Assembly (NCBI GenBank): GCA_902806575.1
Contig: CADCXD010000001.1
Span: 558,001 to 622,000, forward strand
DNA length: 64,000 nt
Direction of reading: 5' to 3'
From: Jackrogersella multiformis
Lineage: Eukaryota; Ascomycota; Sordariomycetes; Xylariales; Hypoxylaceae
Shown: positions 26,268-37,397 of the stretch, piece after piece
How the letters are laid out: each line of letters starts with the position of its first letter
Position numbering within the stretch: position 1 is the stretch's first letter
Notes under the pieces: model-generated
Told to the model about the DNA's origin: nothing
The model's database searches: none
The model's input: only the letters and a program-made list of their open reading frames with translations
Program-made: the position numbers and the translations under genes

Positions 26268-26968
26268 AGAAATCATTGAGATATATAGGATCTATCAGCA
26301 TTCTATGCCGGGCTTGGTAACGTGGAAGGGTAGGTCGTTCGGAGTAAAGGAAATGAGAATGGGAAAAGGTCGATTTTATTAGCATGCATATGGTGCTGGA
26401 ATATGAGCCGTTAATTGATTAGCTATATTCATTGACTGAAAACTGTAGTCTGCCATACTTTAAGATTACGAGGTTGTTGAACGTTGTGACAGACCCTATC
26501 CCCAGCCTCGTGGTTTTTATGACTCAAGCGACTTAAGTCGATTCGTATCGATATCTACCTAGGTACCTAGGTACAGTAGCATCAACTAAGTCCGTACTCT
26601 TAATGAACCATCGACGTCAGAGAATCTCTTCATTGAGATTTGGAAGGATTTGGAAGGAGCCTGCCACTGCCGTAGTCAATATCTTATTGATCGCTCATAT
26701 CGTTACGGTTCGGTAGACTTTAGATTACTGTGCACGTTTAAGAAAAATGCGATTCAGCGAGGAACTTGGAGCTCCTCACGAACTTTTGAGTAACACACGA
26801 TATTGGGTATTATAATTTGGTGTAGTAGTAGATGAATGAGTGATACACATATATACATATTTACAAGCTCCTATAGAGCAATATGCCTTAAGTCCTAGAA
26901 ACTGGGTCTTCCCTCTTGTTCCGAGATCGATCAGCTTCCTTTCTGTCAGATGCCGCTCTAGACACCGC
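26268..26968. other. Convergent intergenic region with an 18-bp palindrome
   Basis: 701 bp between the 3' ends of UTP20 and the ZIM17-like gene, with no ORF worth calling. It contains the longest perfect copy of the dispersed palindrome, TACCTAGGTACCTAGGTA, at 26556-26573. Confidence 0.5.
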
Positions 26969-28582
26969 CTATGGCCAGAATGCCGGTTGCACCGGCGTAT
27001 TGATACCGTCTAAGCGCTTAGCGGCGCTACGCTCAACGGCGCTATTGAATGCGCGTTTTCTCTCTTCGCGCCGAGCCCGGCGCGCTTCTGGAGAGGATTC
27101 GGGTGATCTGGGACGGTTTCTCCTGGGAACTACCGTGCGGAAAATTTTGCGGGGTACAGGCCGCATGAAGCTCGCGATATCGTCCTTTGTGAGAAGAGGT
27201 GGGGGTAACCGCGCTCGCTTTTCATGCTGACGCGTCGGCTTTTTGATCCGCTTCCGACCCGGGGGCGGTCGGGTGGCCGGCGGTGGTTTGATTATAGGGT
27301 TGACCAAAGGGTTGAGAGTATAGTACTGGATACCGTCTGGAGAGATAGTTAGTACCTGGCGGACGGTCGGCTTCTCCATCACTGGGCGATCCTGGGTGTG
27401 ACTAGTTTCTACAGCGCGCCAGGCTTGAGGCGATAAAGGCTCCTTTGGCAAAGTCAGGTGGCGCCGGATAGGAAAAGGGGACATAGGCTTAGTGAGGCTA
27501 CCGGCATTCCTATTGCTTTTCTTATGCGGGTCGCTTGTGTCATTTTGAGGGCTATCCGTGTATCTATCAGGCGAACTTATAGCTTCTAGTATTGGATGTT
27601 TAGCCTGAGAAATCGTCTTGGTATCGACGTCGTAGCGCGCAGCAAAAAACTTATTCACCTTTGGTATAAACTCCTTCCTCGGGATCCGACTTAGCATGCT
27701 TCGACCTTCGGTTAGCCACTGGCGCAGCGTGTCTTTTGCATAAGTATCACTGGGATCCGCACGCAGCTCCTCTCGTAGGCGAGCGATCATTCCGAGAGAG
27801 TTGTTGTCTCGTCTCGTTTTTTTCGACGTTAGAGCAAACGGCCCAGGCCTTGAAAGCCTAAGCCAGCTGTTGCTGTTGCTGTAACTATCCCTGTGGGTGA
27901 TTGCCTCCGATTCTGTTGAATATTGGCGTCGTGTTGATGGCACGTGGCTTGTGTCTTGAGCGCCGCCTATCGACGGCCGAGTGCCGGTATTTCTTAACGG
28001 TGTTGAATCTGCGGGTGGCTCTAGCAATTCTGTGGCTTTCGCCTCCTCCTCCGAAGCAAGCGATTCATTCTGGGCTTCAGCATCACTGGAACCAGTGCCA
28101 GCAGCGTCGGCGCCGGCGTCTGGACTCGGAGCGAGCTCGTCTTGCCAGAACTCGACATCGCCATCTTGGCCGAGGGTTCCCCGCTTCACCAGCTGCCCCT
28201 TTTCTCGCATCAGATCTTCCACGGTGATCTGGCGGTCGCCGAAGATATTCAAGTGGTCGCTGATGATATGCCGGTTTCGGCACTGCGGGCAGGTGATGAG
28301 AACAGAGCCTTTGTGGTACCCCTGCTTCGATATGCTATGCGCGGAGCGACCGCCGCAGGGCACGCATGTGAAGGTCAGCTCATAATGAGGCTGGGTGAGT
28401 TTCTTTGGTAGCCTCTTAGGAGGCTGAGGTATGTTGTGAGCAAACCGGCGGACGGCTGGCTGTGAGGTCCGGGGGAGGCGGGGGTAAGGGCGGAGTATAG
28501 AAGGGAAGATTGTTCTTGAAGAAGAACGAAGGATTGGTTCGAATATGAGACTAGTGATTGGTCTCGGGGTCATATTCGGCAT
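26969..28582 (-). CDS. ZIM17: Zim17/Tim15 (DNL-type) zinc-finger protein with a long C-terminal extension
   Basis: A single uninterrupted 537-aa ORF. Residues 1-50 are rich in Arg/Ser/Pro and lack acidic residues except one, as in a mitochondrial presequence (candidate cleavage near RRF-AHN, residues 45-50). Residues about 66-125 are a DNL zinc ribbon: FTCVPC with C73/C76, then TCPQC with C98/C101, followed by SDHLNIFGD. Zim17 is the matrix co-chaperone that keeps mitochondrial Hsp70 soluble. Residues to about 150 (GDVEFW) complete the usual family length. The remaining ~385 aa are unexpected: an acidic/Ser linker, then an internal RRQYST (218-223) resembling a second presequence cleavage site, then a basic, Pro-rich region with no domain I recognise. 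It is a fusion or lineage-specific extension; the N-terminal call is firm. Confidence 0.88.
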   Translation of the reverse strand: MPNMTPRPITSLIFEPILRSSSRTIFPSILRPYPRLPRTSQPAVRRFAHNIPQPPKRLPKKLTQPHYELTFTCVPCGGRSAHSISKQGYHKGSVLITCPQCRNRHIISDHLNIFGDRQITVEDLMREKGQLVKRGTLGQDGDVEFWQDELAPSPDAGADAAGTGSSDAEAQNESLASEEEAKATELLEPPADSTPLRNTGTRPSIGGAQDTSHVPSTRRQYSTESEAITHRDSYSNSNSWLRLSRPGPFALTSKKTRRDNNSLGMIARLREELRADPSDTYAKDTLRQWLTEGRSMLSRIPRKEFIPKVNKFFAARYDVDTKTISQAKHPILEAISSPDRYTDSPQNDTSDPHKKSNRNAGSLTKPMSPFPIRRHLTLPKEPLSPQAWRAVETSHTQDRPVMEKPTVRQVLTISPDGIQYYTLNPLVNPIIKPPPATRPPPGRKRIKKPTRQHEKRARLPPPLLTKDDIASFMRPVPRKIFRTVVPRRNRPRSPESSPEARRARREERKRAFNSAVERSAAKRLDGINTPVQPAFWP

Positions 28583-29441
28583 GCGTGAGAAATTGAAGGA
28601 AGTTGAGTAAGTTCTTTAACACAGAGCTGGTATATAATGTTGTAAAAAGTTGAATTCCGTGGCTAGGTACGTAATAGGCCGATATGGAAGTTCTAGAAGA
28701 TTTTGTGCCCACTGTAATAAGCAGATGATAGATGACGCTTTACTATATGTGGTTAATCGATAAAGCTCAATAGATTGGTGGATAGGTAACCTTGGAAGTT
28801 ACCAAGCATGTTACTAGCTGTTACCTAGGCTACTCTCGTAACGCAACCCAGGTACCTAGGTACGCAACCTTAACCATAAACTTGAACGGATTGGAACCTT
28901 CCTCTATAACGGCGGCAGGTGGCAGCGGTGGTGGCAGCGGTGGTAAGGATAATCCCAGGCCCGATTGGAGGGGCAATTTGTTAGATCCACAGCCCAACAT
29001 CCCCACGTTTCCAATGTTTTAGTGCGTCACTAAACGATTCTAAGAACTTCAATCCCTTTTACATCACCGAAACAGAGCTCCCATCTTATGACTCTTAAGA
29101 CGACGCGCTGCACAGCGTAACCTAATAGGCAACACCGACGACTATAACTTCTAAAACTCTTCTATCGTTTACCTAAATACTTGATTATCGCTTACTTTAT
29201 CTTTCGCTTTGATGCATAGTTAAATAGTCGCATTAGTTACGTTTTTTTCACTTCGAGCTCAGCAATGCACCTCACGCGCATGTGATGCTTTATAATCGCC
29301 TGCTTCAGCCCACAGACTTATGAGCCCTCTAGGATTCGAGCCAACATCCCATTAGTATATTCCATAAAACTACATATACGTGGTTCCGACGCGATTGTGC
29401 TAAACGCCAAAACCTAACCACAACAACGAGATTATGAAAAG
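28583..29441. promoter_or_regulatory. Divergent promoter region between ZIM17-like and CUL3
   Basis: 859 bp between divergent starts. It includes GGTACCTAGGTAC at 28851-28863 and a duplicated GGCAGCGGTGGT unit near 28,920-28,945. A 76-codon ORF at 28792-29022 covers the duplicated unit but has no resemblance to known proteins, and I do not call it. Confidence 0.45.
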
Positions 29442-32350
29442 ATGATTAGCGGACGGGGAGGTTCTATGATGAGAGGAGGAGGAGGGGGAGGAGGAGGTGG
29501 TGGTCGCATTCGACCTCCTCGAAGGGTATGTTATGTCACATGGATCTTTCAACCTTATATCTCGTCTATTCAATATGATATTCTCTCGAACCCGTTCTGA
29601 GAGCATCATTTAAGTTTCTAGCTATCTGGACGACGTCCTCTGGCTCTCCACGATCCACGCAACCATACTAACGGTCCGTGATGTTTCTTGAGTTTCGCAA
29701 AGTGTCTCCCTCATCCTATCGCATCATATGTCCTCTGCCTTCCTCTTGTTTTTATTCTTGCCGCTTTCATGTCATCCTACCACCTGGATGTATAGCAATG
29801 CCTTACTAACACCTATGGAATAGCCTATGATACCCCCTGGAGTCTCCGACGAATTCGAACAATGTTGGGAGAAACTGCGCGAAGCACTACGCGATATACA
29901 TACCCGCAACGCGGGCAACCTGTCCTTCGAACAACTCTACCGATACTCGTATAAGATTGTCCTTAAGAAGGCAGGCCTGAAGCTTTATGACCGGGTGAAA
30001 CAGTTCGAGGAGAAATGGTTTGCAGACGAAGTCATACCACCCATCCGGGCTCTCATCACCACAAACCTGGTTAACGTCACACTGGAAGAAGTTCCCGGTT
30101 CAAGCTTAACTGAAAGGCGCGCTATGGGCGAGAAGTTCTTGAAGGGAGTGCGAACCTCGTGGGAGAATCACAATATGTCGATGAATATGATCGCCGACAT
30201 ACTTATGTATCTCGAGCGGGGTTTCGCTCAGGATAACAGCCACCCGTTAATCTACGCTACTACTATAGGCTTGTTTCGTGATCACATCCTAAAATCAAGC
30301 CTGAAAGAGAATGGATCTGACTGTTTAGTATTTGACATTCTCAACGCCACTATAATCGACCAGATCAATATGGAGAGAGAAGGAGATGTCATTGACAAGG
30401 CATTGTTACGCAGTTGCGTTTCCATGCTTGAAGATCTTTTTGAGACGGATGAGGAGGTTGAACATGAGCAATTATATCTAACTTCTTTTGAGCCCATCTA
30501 CCTCCATAGTAGTCGACTCTTCTACCGGGCTGAGTGCGAAAAACTCGTTCGTGAAGCTGACACAAGAGCATGGCTTCGGTATACGCAGAGACGACTTTTA
30601 GAAGAGGCGGATCGATGCCAGACCACCGTTTCCCCCTCCACCCTCCAGAGAATAACGCAAGTGGTCGAGGAAGAACTCATTGTTAAACATATAGAGGAAT
30701 TCTTCAATCTTGAAACCAGCGGCATCAAGGCTATGATCGACTATGATAGAATCGATGATCTGAGCATCATTTATCAGCTCGTTGCTCGTGTTGACACTAA
30801 GAAACTCGTCTTGCGAAACGCCCTCGCTAATCGGGTCATTGAACTTGGTACAGAGATAGAGAAGTCACTCAGAAATACTGATTTCAGCATAGCACACCAG
30901 GCTGATGCCGAGGAACCTGCTGATGGGACGGAAAAGCCCAAGCCCAAAGCCTTGAACGCTGCTGCTCAGCAGACAGCTGCAGCTATCAAATGGGTTGACG
31001 ATGTCTTGGGCCTCAAGGACAAGTTCGACCATATATGGAAGACCTGTTTTGCGGAAGACCTTATCCTCCAGACGGCATTGACGAAGAGCTTCTCCGATTT
31101 TATCAATTGCTTTGACCGCAGTTCAGAGTATGTCTCGCTGTTCATCGATGACAACCTGAAACGAGGCATCCGGGGCAAGACGGAAGCCGAGGTCGATATC
31201 GTGCTCGACAAGGCAATAACTCTCCTCCGATATCTGGGGGAAAAGGATAAGTTTGAGCAGTACTATCAAAAGCATCTAGCACGTCGTTTGTTACATGCCA
31301 AGTCTGAAAGCCAGGAGGTTGAGCAAGAGATGATATCGCGTATGAAGCGCGAACTAGGTAACAATTTCACGCAGAAGTTCGAGGGCATGTTTAGGGATAT
31401 GCGTACCTCCAAGGAGACAACCGAACAGTATCGTGATCATATCCGTGGCCTTGGTGAAGTAGACGAGAGACGGATCGACCTCAACATTAGCGTCCTCGCT
31501 GGAAACTACTGGCCCAAGGAGGTCATGGGCCGTACAGGTCTTGCAGATGGACCCAAGGCAAAGGCCATCTATCCACATGAGATCCAGGGGCTTCAAGATA
31601 GTTTCTTCAAGTTCTACAGTATAAACCGCAATGGTCGTGTTCTCACTTGGCTTGGTGGCGCTGGAAGTGCGGACATTAAATGCGTATTTCCTAAGATTCC
31701 CGGTAAAACGTCTGGACCCCTAAGCAGGGAACGTCGTTACGAGATCAATGTGTCAACTTACGGCATGATCGTTCTCATGCTATTTAATGACATCGCTGAG
31801 GACGAATGGCTTTCGTTGGAAGATATAGAGGAGAGAACAAATATCCCGCAGCTCGACCTAATCAATGTGTTGACATCACTGTCAGTGATTAAAGCATACC
31901 GTGTTCTTCTGAAGAAATCACAGACTAAGGCGGCCGCCAAAGCTGGGGACGAATTCACGTTCAATCGCGAGTTTGTTAGCAAGGCTATCAAAATCAAAGT
32001 ACCTTCGATAAATGCTACTAGCAGGGTCGAAAACGACGAGGAACGCCAAGAGACCGACAAGAAAAACGAGGAGACGAGGATGTATATTACCGACGCCGCC
32101 GTTGTCCGTATCATGAAGTAAGTCTGGATATGATCATATGCATAATGGAATACACCTAACATAATATACTAGGCAACGCAAGGAACTTGGGCATTCCCAA
32201 CTCATTACAGAGGTCATCCAAGTCCTGGCGAGCCGGTTCAAACCCGATGTATCGCTCATCAAACGTCGAGTCGAAGCATTGATAGGTCGTGATTACCTTG
32301 AACGCTCAGAGCTAGCTGACGGTTCTCCATCCTACAAATATGTAGCGTAA
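29442..32350 (+). CDS. CUL3: Cullin-3 family ubiquitin-ligase scaffold (three exons)
   Basis: Exons 29442-29525, 29824-32117 and 32173-32350 give 851 aa, all phases consistent. Exon 1 starts at the ATG of MISGRGG, runs through a 10-Gly tract and ends GRIRPPRR at GTATGT; the short Arg/Gly N-terminus before the cullin repeats matches cullin-3. A 298-nt intron ends AATAG. Cullin repeats follow (DEFEQCWEKLREALRDIH onward), then the cullin homology domain (YYQKHLARRLLHAKS, QDSFFKFYS) and the C-terminal winged-helix/Nedd8 domain. The neddylation motif VVRIMKQRK spans the last intron, acceptor Lys about residue 793. Cullin-3 links BTB adaptors to the RING protein Rbx1. The start is inferred from the exon join. 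Confidence 0.93.
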
Positions 32351-33460
32351 CCTATATCCCTTGGTCTCCAGAGGCTAGTTGTCTTTGGGTAACATAGGTT
32401 TGCTAGCTAGGAGACAGAAGGTTCATGTAATCATATACGCTTTCACAACTTTGATAGTTGGTGTTAGTTTGCCCTTAGGTGTTCCATCTCCCATTCCGAA
32501 ACCACGCATTTCTCTCAGAACTTGCAGCCTAGTGCGGCATCACCACCATCGATGTTAGTATAGGAAATAGCTCCTCCCGTAGAAGCTAGATCGGAGTAAG
32601 TCCCGTTTCTACTTCAGGGACAATACAGTGTAATTATCAAAATTGTGTTTACTTCCTCGATTACATAGCAGTGGCGAAAGGGTGGTTTGATATGTTGGTA
32701 GAGTTGGCCTTGCATGTGGCTGGTGGATATGCCATTAGTGTAAATAAATGATGGCTATCATAGCAGACACACATCATACGGATAACCAGTACCTATAGAA
32801 CTTGGACTTAGAGTCCATTTCTTACTCTATTCCCGGAACATTGACGATTTCTTTTCCTCTTAGCGACCTTAATAAAAACCAGTCAGTCAACTTCGAAATG
32901 GCTAGCCCTTGCCATGATATCTTGATAATCTACCCAGCTAACCATCTATTAGCTAATATGTCTACCGGTCGACCTAACAATCCTAGCTTTTTGACTGGGG
33001 GACTTTGGCGCAGCAGCAAGGTCTATAAAAATTTCCAATGTGTCAGCTCGAACGAGCTCTTTGTCTCTGAAGCTAAGATATGGAAGTGAGCTTGTTTACA
33101 AAGGCTTTGGTAACGATATGCATTGTTATCACCCTGCTCTTCCGAGAATTTAGGCCAAGACAAAGGACCTAGCTGAGACTAGGTATGTTTGAACAATAGG
33201 GTTGACCAATCGTGGCTCTGAACAGTATCCCTTATACTCATGGTAGGCGATAAACAATACCCCGTATTTTCGAACAAGTCCTTTGTTAAGAGTCGAATAG
33301 GAGTCCCTTTTTTTATACCCCCCTATGAATAAAAAGCTCCAGTATCGCAGCGGTTTACAAGAGGAAATATACCTCTATAGCGACGTTTACTGTCTACTAT
33401 TCCCCTTTCTGCAACTCGGTTTTTTTTTTAAAAAAAACATTACTTCGAAGATAGCCCCAG
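32351..33460. other. Intergenic, no gene seen
   Basis: 1.1 kb of AT-leaning sequence. One 95-codon ORF (32802-33089) has no recognisable features. A poly-T/poly-A run at about 33,421-33,437 lies just before the next ORF and could be a promoter element. Confidence 0.4.
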
Positions 33461-35409
33461 ATGAGCAGAATACTTAAGAGAATGACCTGGTTGGACGAAA
33501 TGCTTGATGACTACCACGACTATGTCCAAACCACTCTAGCGAACGCTCGTGAGGAACGTAGTAGGCGCCTTAATGGGAACGTAACCCACAACAACAGTGG
33601 TGCCGTCGTTTCGGCTAAGCCGCCATCATCGAATCGCAGATACCGGTCGGTCCCCAGCAATACCGCGAATCCTCACGCCGCTACTACAGGCAGAAGAGCC
33701 AACACAGCTTCGGGCACGTCGCGCAGGCATGCCGTGTCAGAGAACCAGCCCAATGCTCGCACGCTTCATCGAGCTCACGCCTATGAGGCTCTATCCGGGA
33801 TCACCGAAGAATACAGAGGGCCACCACCACAGAGCAAGGACATTATGCGCTCGCAATGGCGTCCAGCCTCCTCGCATACTAGTTCGACTACTCAAGCTCC
33901 CGCTTCCCTAAGGGTGGCGAGTGGGCAGAGCGGATATACGGCTGAGCGCACGAGCCTTAGCTTCAACGACTGGAAGCCTCAAACGCCATCCTATGTGCAG
34001 ACCTCGCCTGGCTTGGAGACGAGAAACGACGGTAGCCATACTGGTGCGTCGTCTGTACCATCCCCTTCGCGGTATACCGCGTATCAACCACCGTTTCCAA
34101 AGCTGCAACAGCAACAGCAACAGAGACCTCGGCCTGACGGTCAGAGCGGCAGAAGGCATAGACCTGCGCCCCTGAACATTCAGGAGGTCTCTAATCACGA
34201 GGGCAAGAGTAATAGAAATATCTCCAACCACAACCACCACCCCCCAAACCCATCCGTCCCGCGATCCGCGAGACACTCTTCCTCTATCACCACCACCAGC
34301 TCCTCCTCCTCCTCCTCTTTCACAGCAGGCCGAGGCCGTCGCCTGCTAAGCCCCACACAGACCTCCCCGGCAACCCCCAGCTACTCCACGACGTCGATCC
34401 CGCCACCGCCGACCCCCTCTTCCAGGTCCTCGCGCGAGCCGAGCCCCGCCCGCGGCGCGTGGAACTCGGACCAGCCGCGGCAGACGCGGTCGCTCGTGGA
34501 CAGGGCCATGGACAGCATCCACGGCGCCGTGCACCTCAACCTGCAGAAGGCGGGCCTCCGGCCGCTGTCCAGCTTCGAGGTCCACCCGTCGTCAAGACCC
34601 CCGTCGAGGACGTGGCCGCGTGGTCGGCGGCGCTCACGGGGCCGACGAAGGCGCCTGGGGAGAGGCCCGCTTGGTTGGGGGTTGAAAGTGGGAGTAGGGG
34701 TGGGAGTTCACGGGATCAGGCGCATGAGAGGAGAGAGAGGAGAGGCGCGTTCTCGGAGGGCGATGTTAACGCAGAACCGGACAACAGAAACGCGAATGGA
34801 ACTTGGAGGGCGGAGTGGCAGTCTACGGATATTTCCGGGCTGGAAGAAAGGGCACGGCGACATCAACGGAAACAGCAGCAGCAGCAGCAATATGGGGGGC
34901 AACAACAGCGCCTCGAACCCTCTCATTCGAGTCCTAGTTCATCGGGCGGAAATGCCACGCAGCTCTCGCGCACCGACTCGCTGTTCCTCGACGGCCGGGA
35001 CGGGGATCTCAGCAGTCCCGCTTCGGAGACGTTCTTCGCGTCCCGATGGTCGCAGGAGCAGGTTATCCGCGAAGCGCAGCAGATGGTGGCCTCTTTACCT
35101 GCCTCGTCGCCCTTCCACCAGGGTCCGTTCGGGGCCGGCCGCGAGCGGGCTAGCAGCGATGTTGATGCTGCACGGGAGAGAGATGCTGGCCGAAGTCCTC
35201 ACACCGGGTTGGCTGAGGAGCAAGCGCTTCCGCCGACTAGGGGGTCTCGGGCGCAGCGGGACGATCGCAGGGAGTTGCCGAGCCAGACTCGAGCGAGTTC
35301 CTACGCAGTTGCGGCTCCGAATCCGAATTTGGGGCGTGGGTTGTCTGAGCCGGTTAGGCCTCAAGGCCGAGGGCTGGCGCGGAAGAGGGGCAATAGGAGT
35401 TTGCGTTGA
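33461..35409 (+). pseudogene. Low-complexity hypothetical protein with an apparent frameshift
   Basis: The first reading frame starts at 33461 (MSRILKRMTWLDEMLDDYHDYV) and reads sensibly to about 34,585 (AMDSIHGAVHLNL, LSSFEV). It then turns Arg-rich. From about 34,590 the next frame reads VVKTPVEDVAAWSAAL and continues as plausible, Ser/Gln-rich sequence (SRTDSLFLDGRDG, SPASETFFASRWSQEQ) to a stop at 35409. The switch equals a one-base deletion (or two-base insertion) at about 34,575-34,600. No intron of usable length can bridge it. The combined product is disordered (poly-Gln from CAG runs near 34,104 and 34,872, poly-Ser). Function unknown. It may be a real broken gene or a base error in a GC-rich stretch. 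Confidence 0.6.
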
Positions 35410-35715
35410 GTTGAGTGAATGATGATGAGGATATGAGATATAGATAGATCACAGCTCTACATAGAATAATAATAATAATTTTAATAATCTTACTGTTATT
35501 CTAAGTTAGACCATAAGGTTAGTAAATCGTACCTAATCGCCTTGCTATTCGCTACTGTTTATACACTGCGCATTGCAGAGAGTGAATCTTAATGGATGTG
35601 TGTAATTGTGATATCTTATATAAGCCAATCTTGTTCATCTAATCGTGTCAGTAAACCTTTTGTTCATTACTTCGTCTCCGACAACCTTTTCTTCTCCTAA
35701 CGTGACTTTTACTCC
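35410..35715. other. Short convergent intergenic region
   Basis: 306 bp between the plus-strand low-complexity gene and the 3' end of GH131; AT-rich 3' UTR-like sequence only. Confidence 0.45.
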
Positions 35716-36751
35716 TTACAGCGATATACAGCCATCAGCGCTATCCTCGAGGAAAATACCGCCATATATCTGACCCTCACTGATACCTGCCTCCTGAAAG
35801 CCGTTGTTCACGACATCCGAGGATTCCGTTGGCTTCTTCAAGATGCCGATTTGGTACTGCCCCTCGCCGCTGTTGTCGTTGCTCAGCGCCTCGGTGACTG
35901 CCACCAGGGGCTCGTCGTCCTTCGAGTAATAGACTTGGAGGGTGCTATATAGAATTCAAGGTTAACATACCCGGTAGTTCATCGAACTGCATAATGGAAC
36001 TAGGAGATGGGGGATGGGTGGGCTTACTTCTTCACGAAATCAAGAGTAACGGCAAAGTTCTGCCAGGCCGTGGCGTCGATAGGCGTCGAGAATATTTGAG
36101 TGTTCTGTCGGTTCAGAACCTTGAACGTGTTCTCGTCACCGCCGGAAGTGCCAATGATGGTGCCAGCTTGGAAGTTAAATTGGTTGGCGCTGAAGTCGGA
36201 GGCTTCGTGCCAAACATTCTAAATTAAGATTTCAGGGTCAGTCTCCCTGGTCGTAGTTTGCTCTCCCCTTCTTCTTCACCACGTCCCTCATCATGGAGCA
36301 TCATACATACCAGGTACTCATGTGTGAGGTTGAAAGTCCGCTCGGGATCCTGCTTAACGCTGAAATGCAGGGTCCTAACGCCTATGGTTCCGGGGCCACC
36401 CTCGTTTGTGTCGCCTTGGATCTGCAGGCCCACGCGGCGGAACCCGTTCTGCGTCTGGAAGATGGACTGGTCGTTGATGGTGACCTCGACGGATTTCGTG
36501 CTCGCGTTATCGAAACGCGAGCTGCCGGCGTCGGGGAACACTAAGATCTCCGAGAACTTCTCGCTGCCGCGGATGTAGTCCGGGTTGAACGGGCTCGTGG
36601 CGTACGAGTCGAAGTCCGTCGGTGTCTTGTCCACGGAAACGAACCCGCTGAGAACCACGGGGCACTTGATTACGCCCGTGCCGCGTTTTACCGAGCGAGC
36701 GGATGCCGCAGAAGCGAGGAGGAGGCTGGTGAGGAGTGCTGAGGATATCAT
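35716..36751 (-). CDS. Secreted GH131-family beta-glucanase-like protein (three exons)
   Basis: Minus-strand exons 36751-36311, 36218-36028 and 35944-35716 give 286 aa. Introns start GTATGT and GTAAGC and end TTTAG and TATAG. The N-terminus MISSALLTSLLLASAASARS is a clear signal peptide. The sequence matches GH131: SEILVFPD, RTFNLTHEYL, NVWHEASDF, IFSTPIDATAWQNFAVTLDF, QYQIGILKKPT and the ending GGIFLEDSADGCISL. Family members are fungal beta-glucanases acting on beta-1,3/1,4/1,6-glucans of plant or fungal walls. Length matches a single catalytic domain without a CBM1. An exact 10-bp inverted repeat lies 77-102 nt upstream of the start codon. Confidence 0.92.
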
Positions 36752-37397
36752 CTTGTCTGAAATTACGCGGAAGTTGTCAAAAATCTAGAACATAGCAACA
36801 CATCGAAGCATGGGATCCATGGCCCTTAAATACGTGCGCCTGTGCACGTATTTTCAACCTATATTAACACGATATAACCCGACGGTCCGTCAAAGGCACG
36901 ATCTATTTGAAACGTTCGCGGTGGGTTTGATGATCTCTCCCAGAATGGAGAATGATGTTCCGTGTATATATAACTACCCGAGAATTCCACAAGGAAAATT
37001 TGGACGAACCACTGACACCATTCGGTACGATCCAGAGATCGTGCATACCGGACAATAAAAACCGTCTAAGTTGGGTAAATATGCCCCTGGCTAAAACGAG
37101 CCCCCTGTAATTGACAGTGGACTATGAATTAGTCAGACTCTGGGCGGAATAGCTTAACCTACCCGAGAATGCACTAAGGAGCCAAGGCTTCTATTATTGA
37201 ACAGATTCAGCGGAAAACATAAGATGTTTTGCAAGGATGGTGTTAGTTTCTCTACTATGTTATTCAGGGCTTTGTTTTGCTACATAGCAGCTACATACCG
37301 ATCTGTCAATGCGTAAAGGCGATGTGAGGTCTAGACTCATATTTCGTCTCCGAACCATCCGGATCATAGATAGGTAGGTATGTAGGAAACCATCTGC
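36752..37397. promoter_or_regulatory. Upstream region of the GH131 gene
   Basis: 646 bp between the GH131 start codon and the stop of the next minus-strand gene. It contains the inverted repeat at 36828-36853. A short direct repeat, CTACCCGAGAAT, occurs at about 36,973 and 37,160, followed each time by a similar (T/G)CAC(A/T)AAGGA tail. An 82-codon plus-strand ORF here has no family resemblance and is not called. Confidence 0.45.
36828..36853. promoter_or_regulatory. Perfect inverted repeat in the GH131 promoter
   Basis: AAATACGTGC, six spacer bases, then GCACGTATTT: a perfect 10-bp inverted repeat whose near edge is 77 nt upstream of the start codon. The CACGTA half-sites suggest a dimeric regulator, but the factor cannot be named. 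Confidence 0.55.

Noticed and set aside
28792..29022. 76-codon ORF with a Gly/Ser-rich repeat
   Set aside because: Lies in a divergent promoter, is built on a duplicated GGCAGCGGTGGT unit, and has no family resemblance.
29325..29345. GGATTCGAGCC, resembling a tRNA T-arm
   Set aside because: No acceptor, D or anticodon stems can be formed around it.
37089..37094. GGCTAA, an XlnR-type site upstream of GH131
   Set aside because: A single 6-bp match about 340 bp from the start codon is expected by chance; not enough to call.
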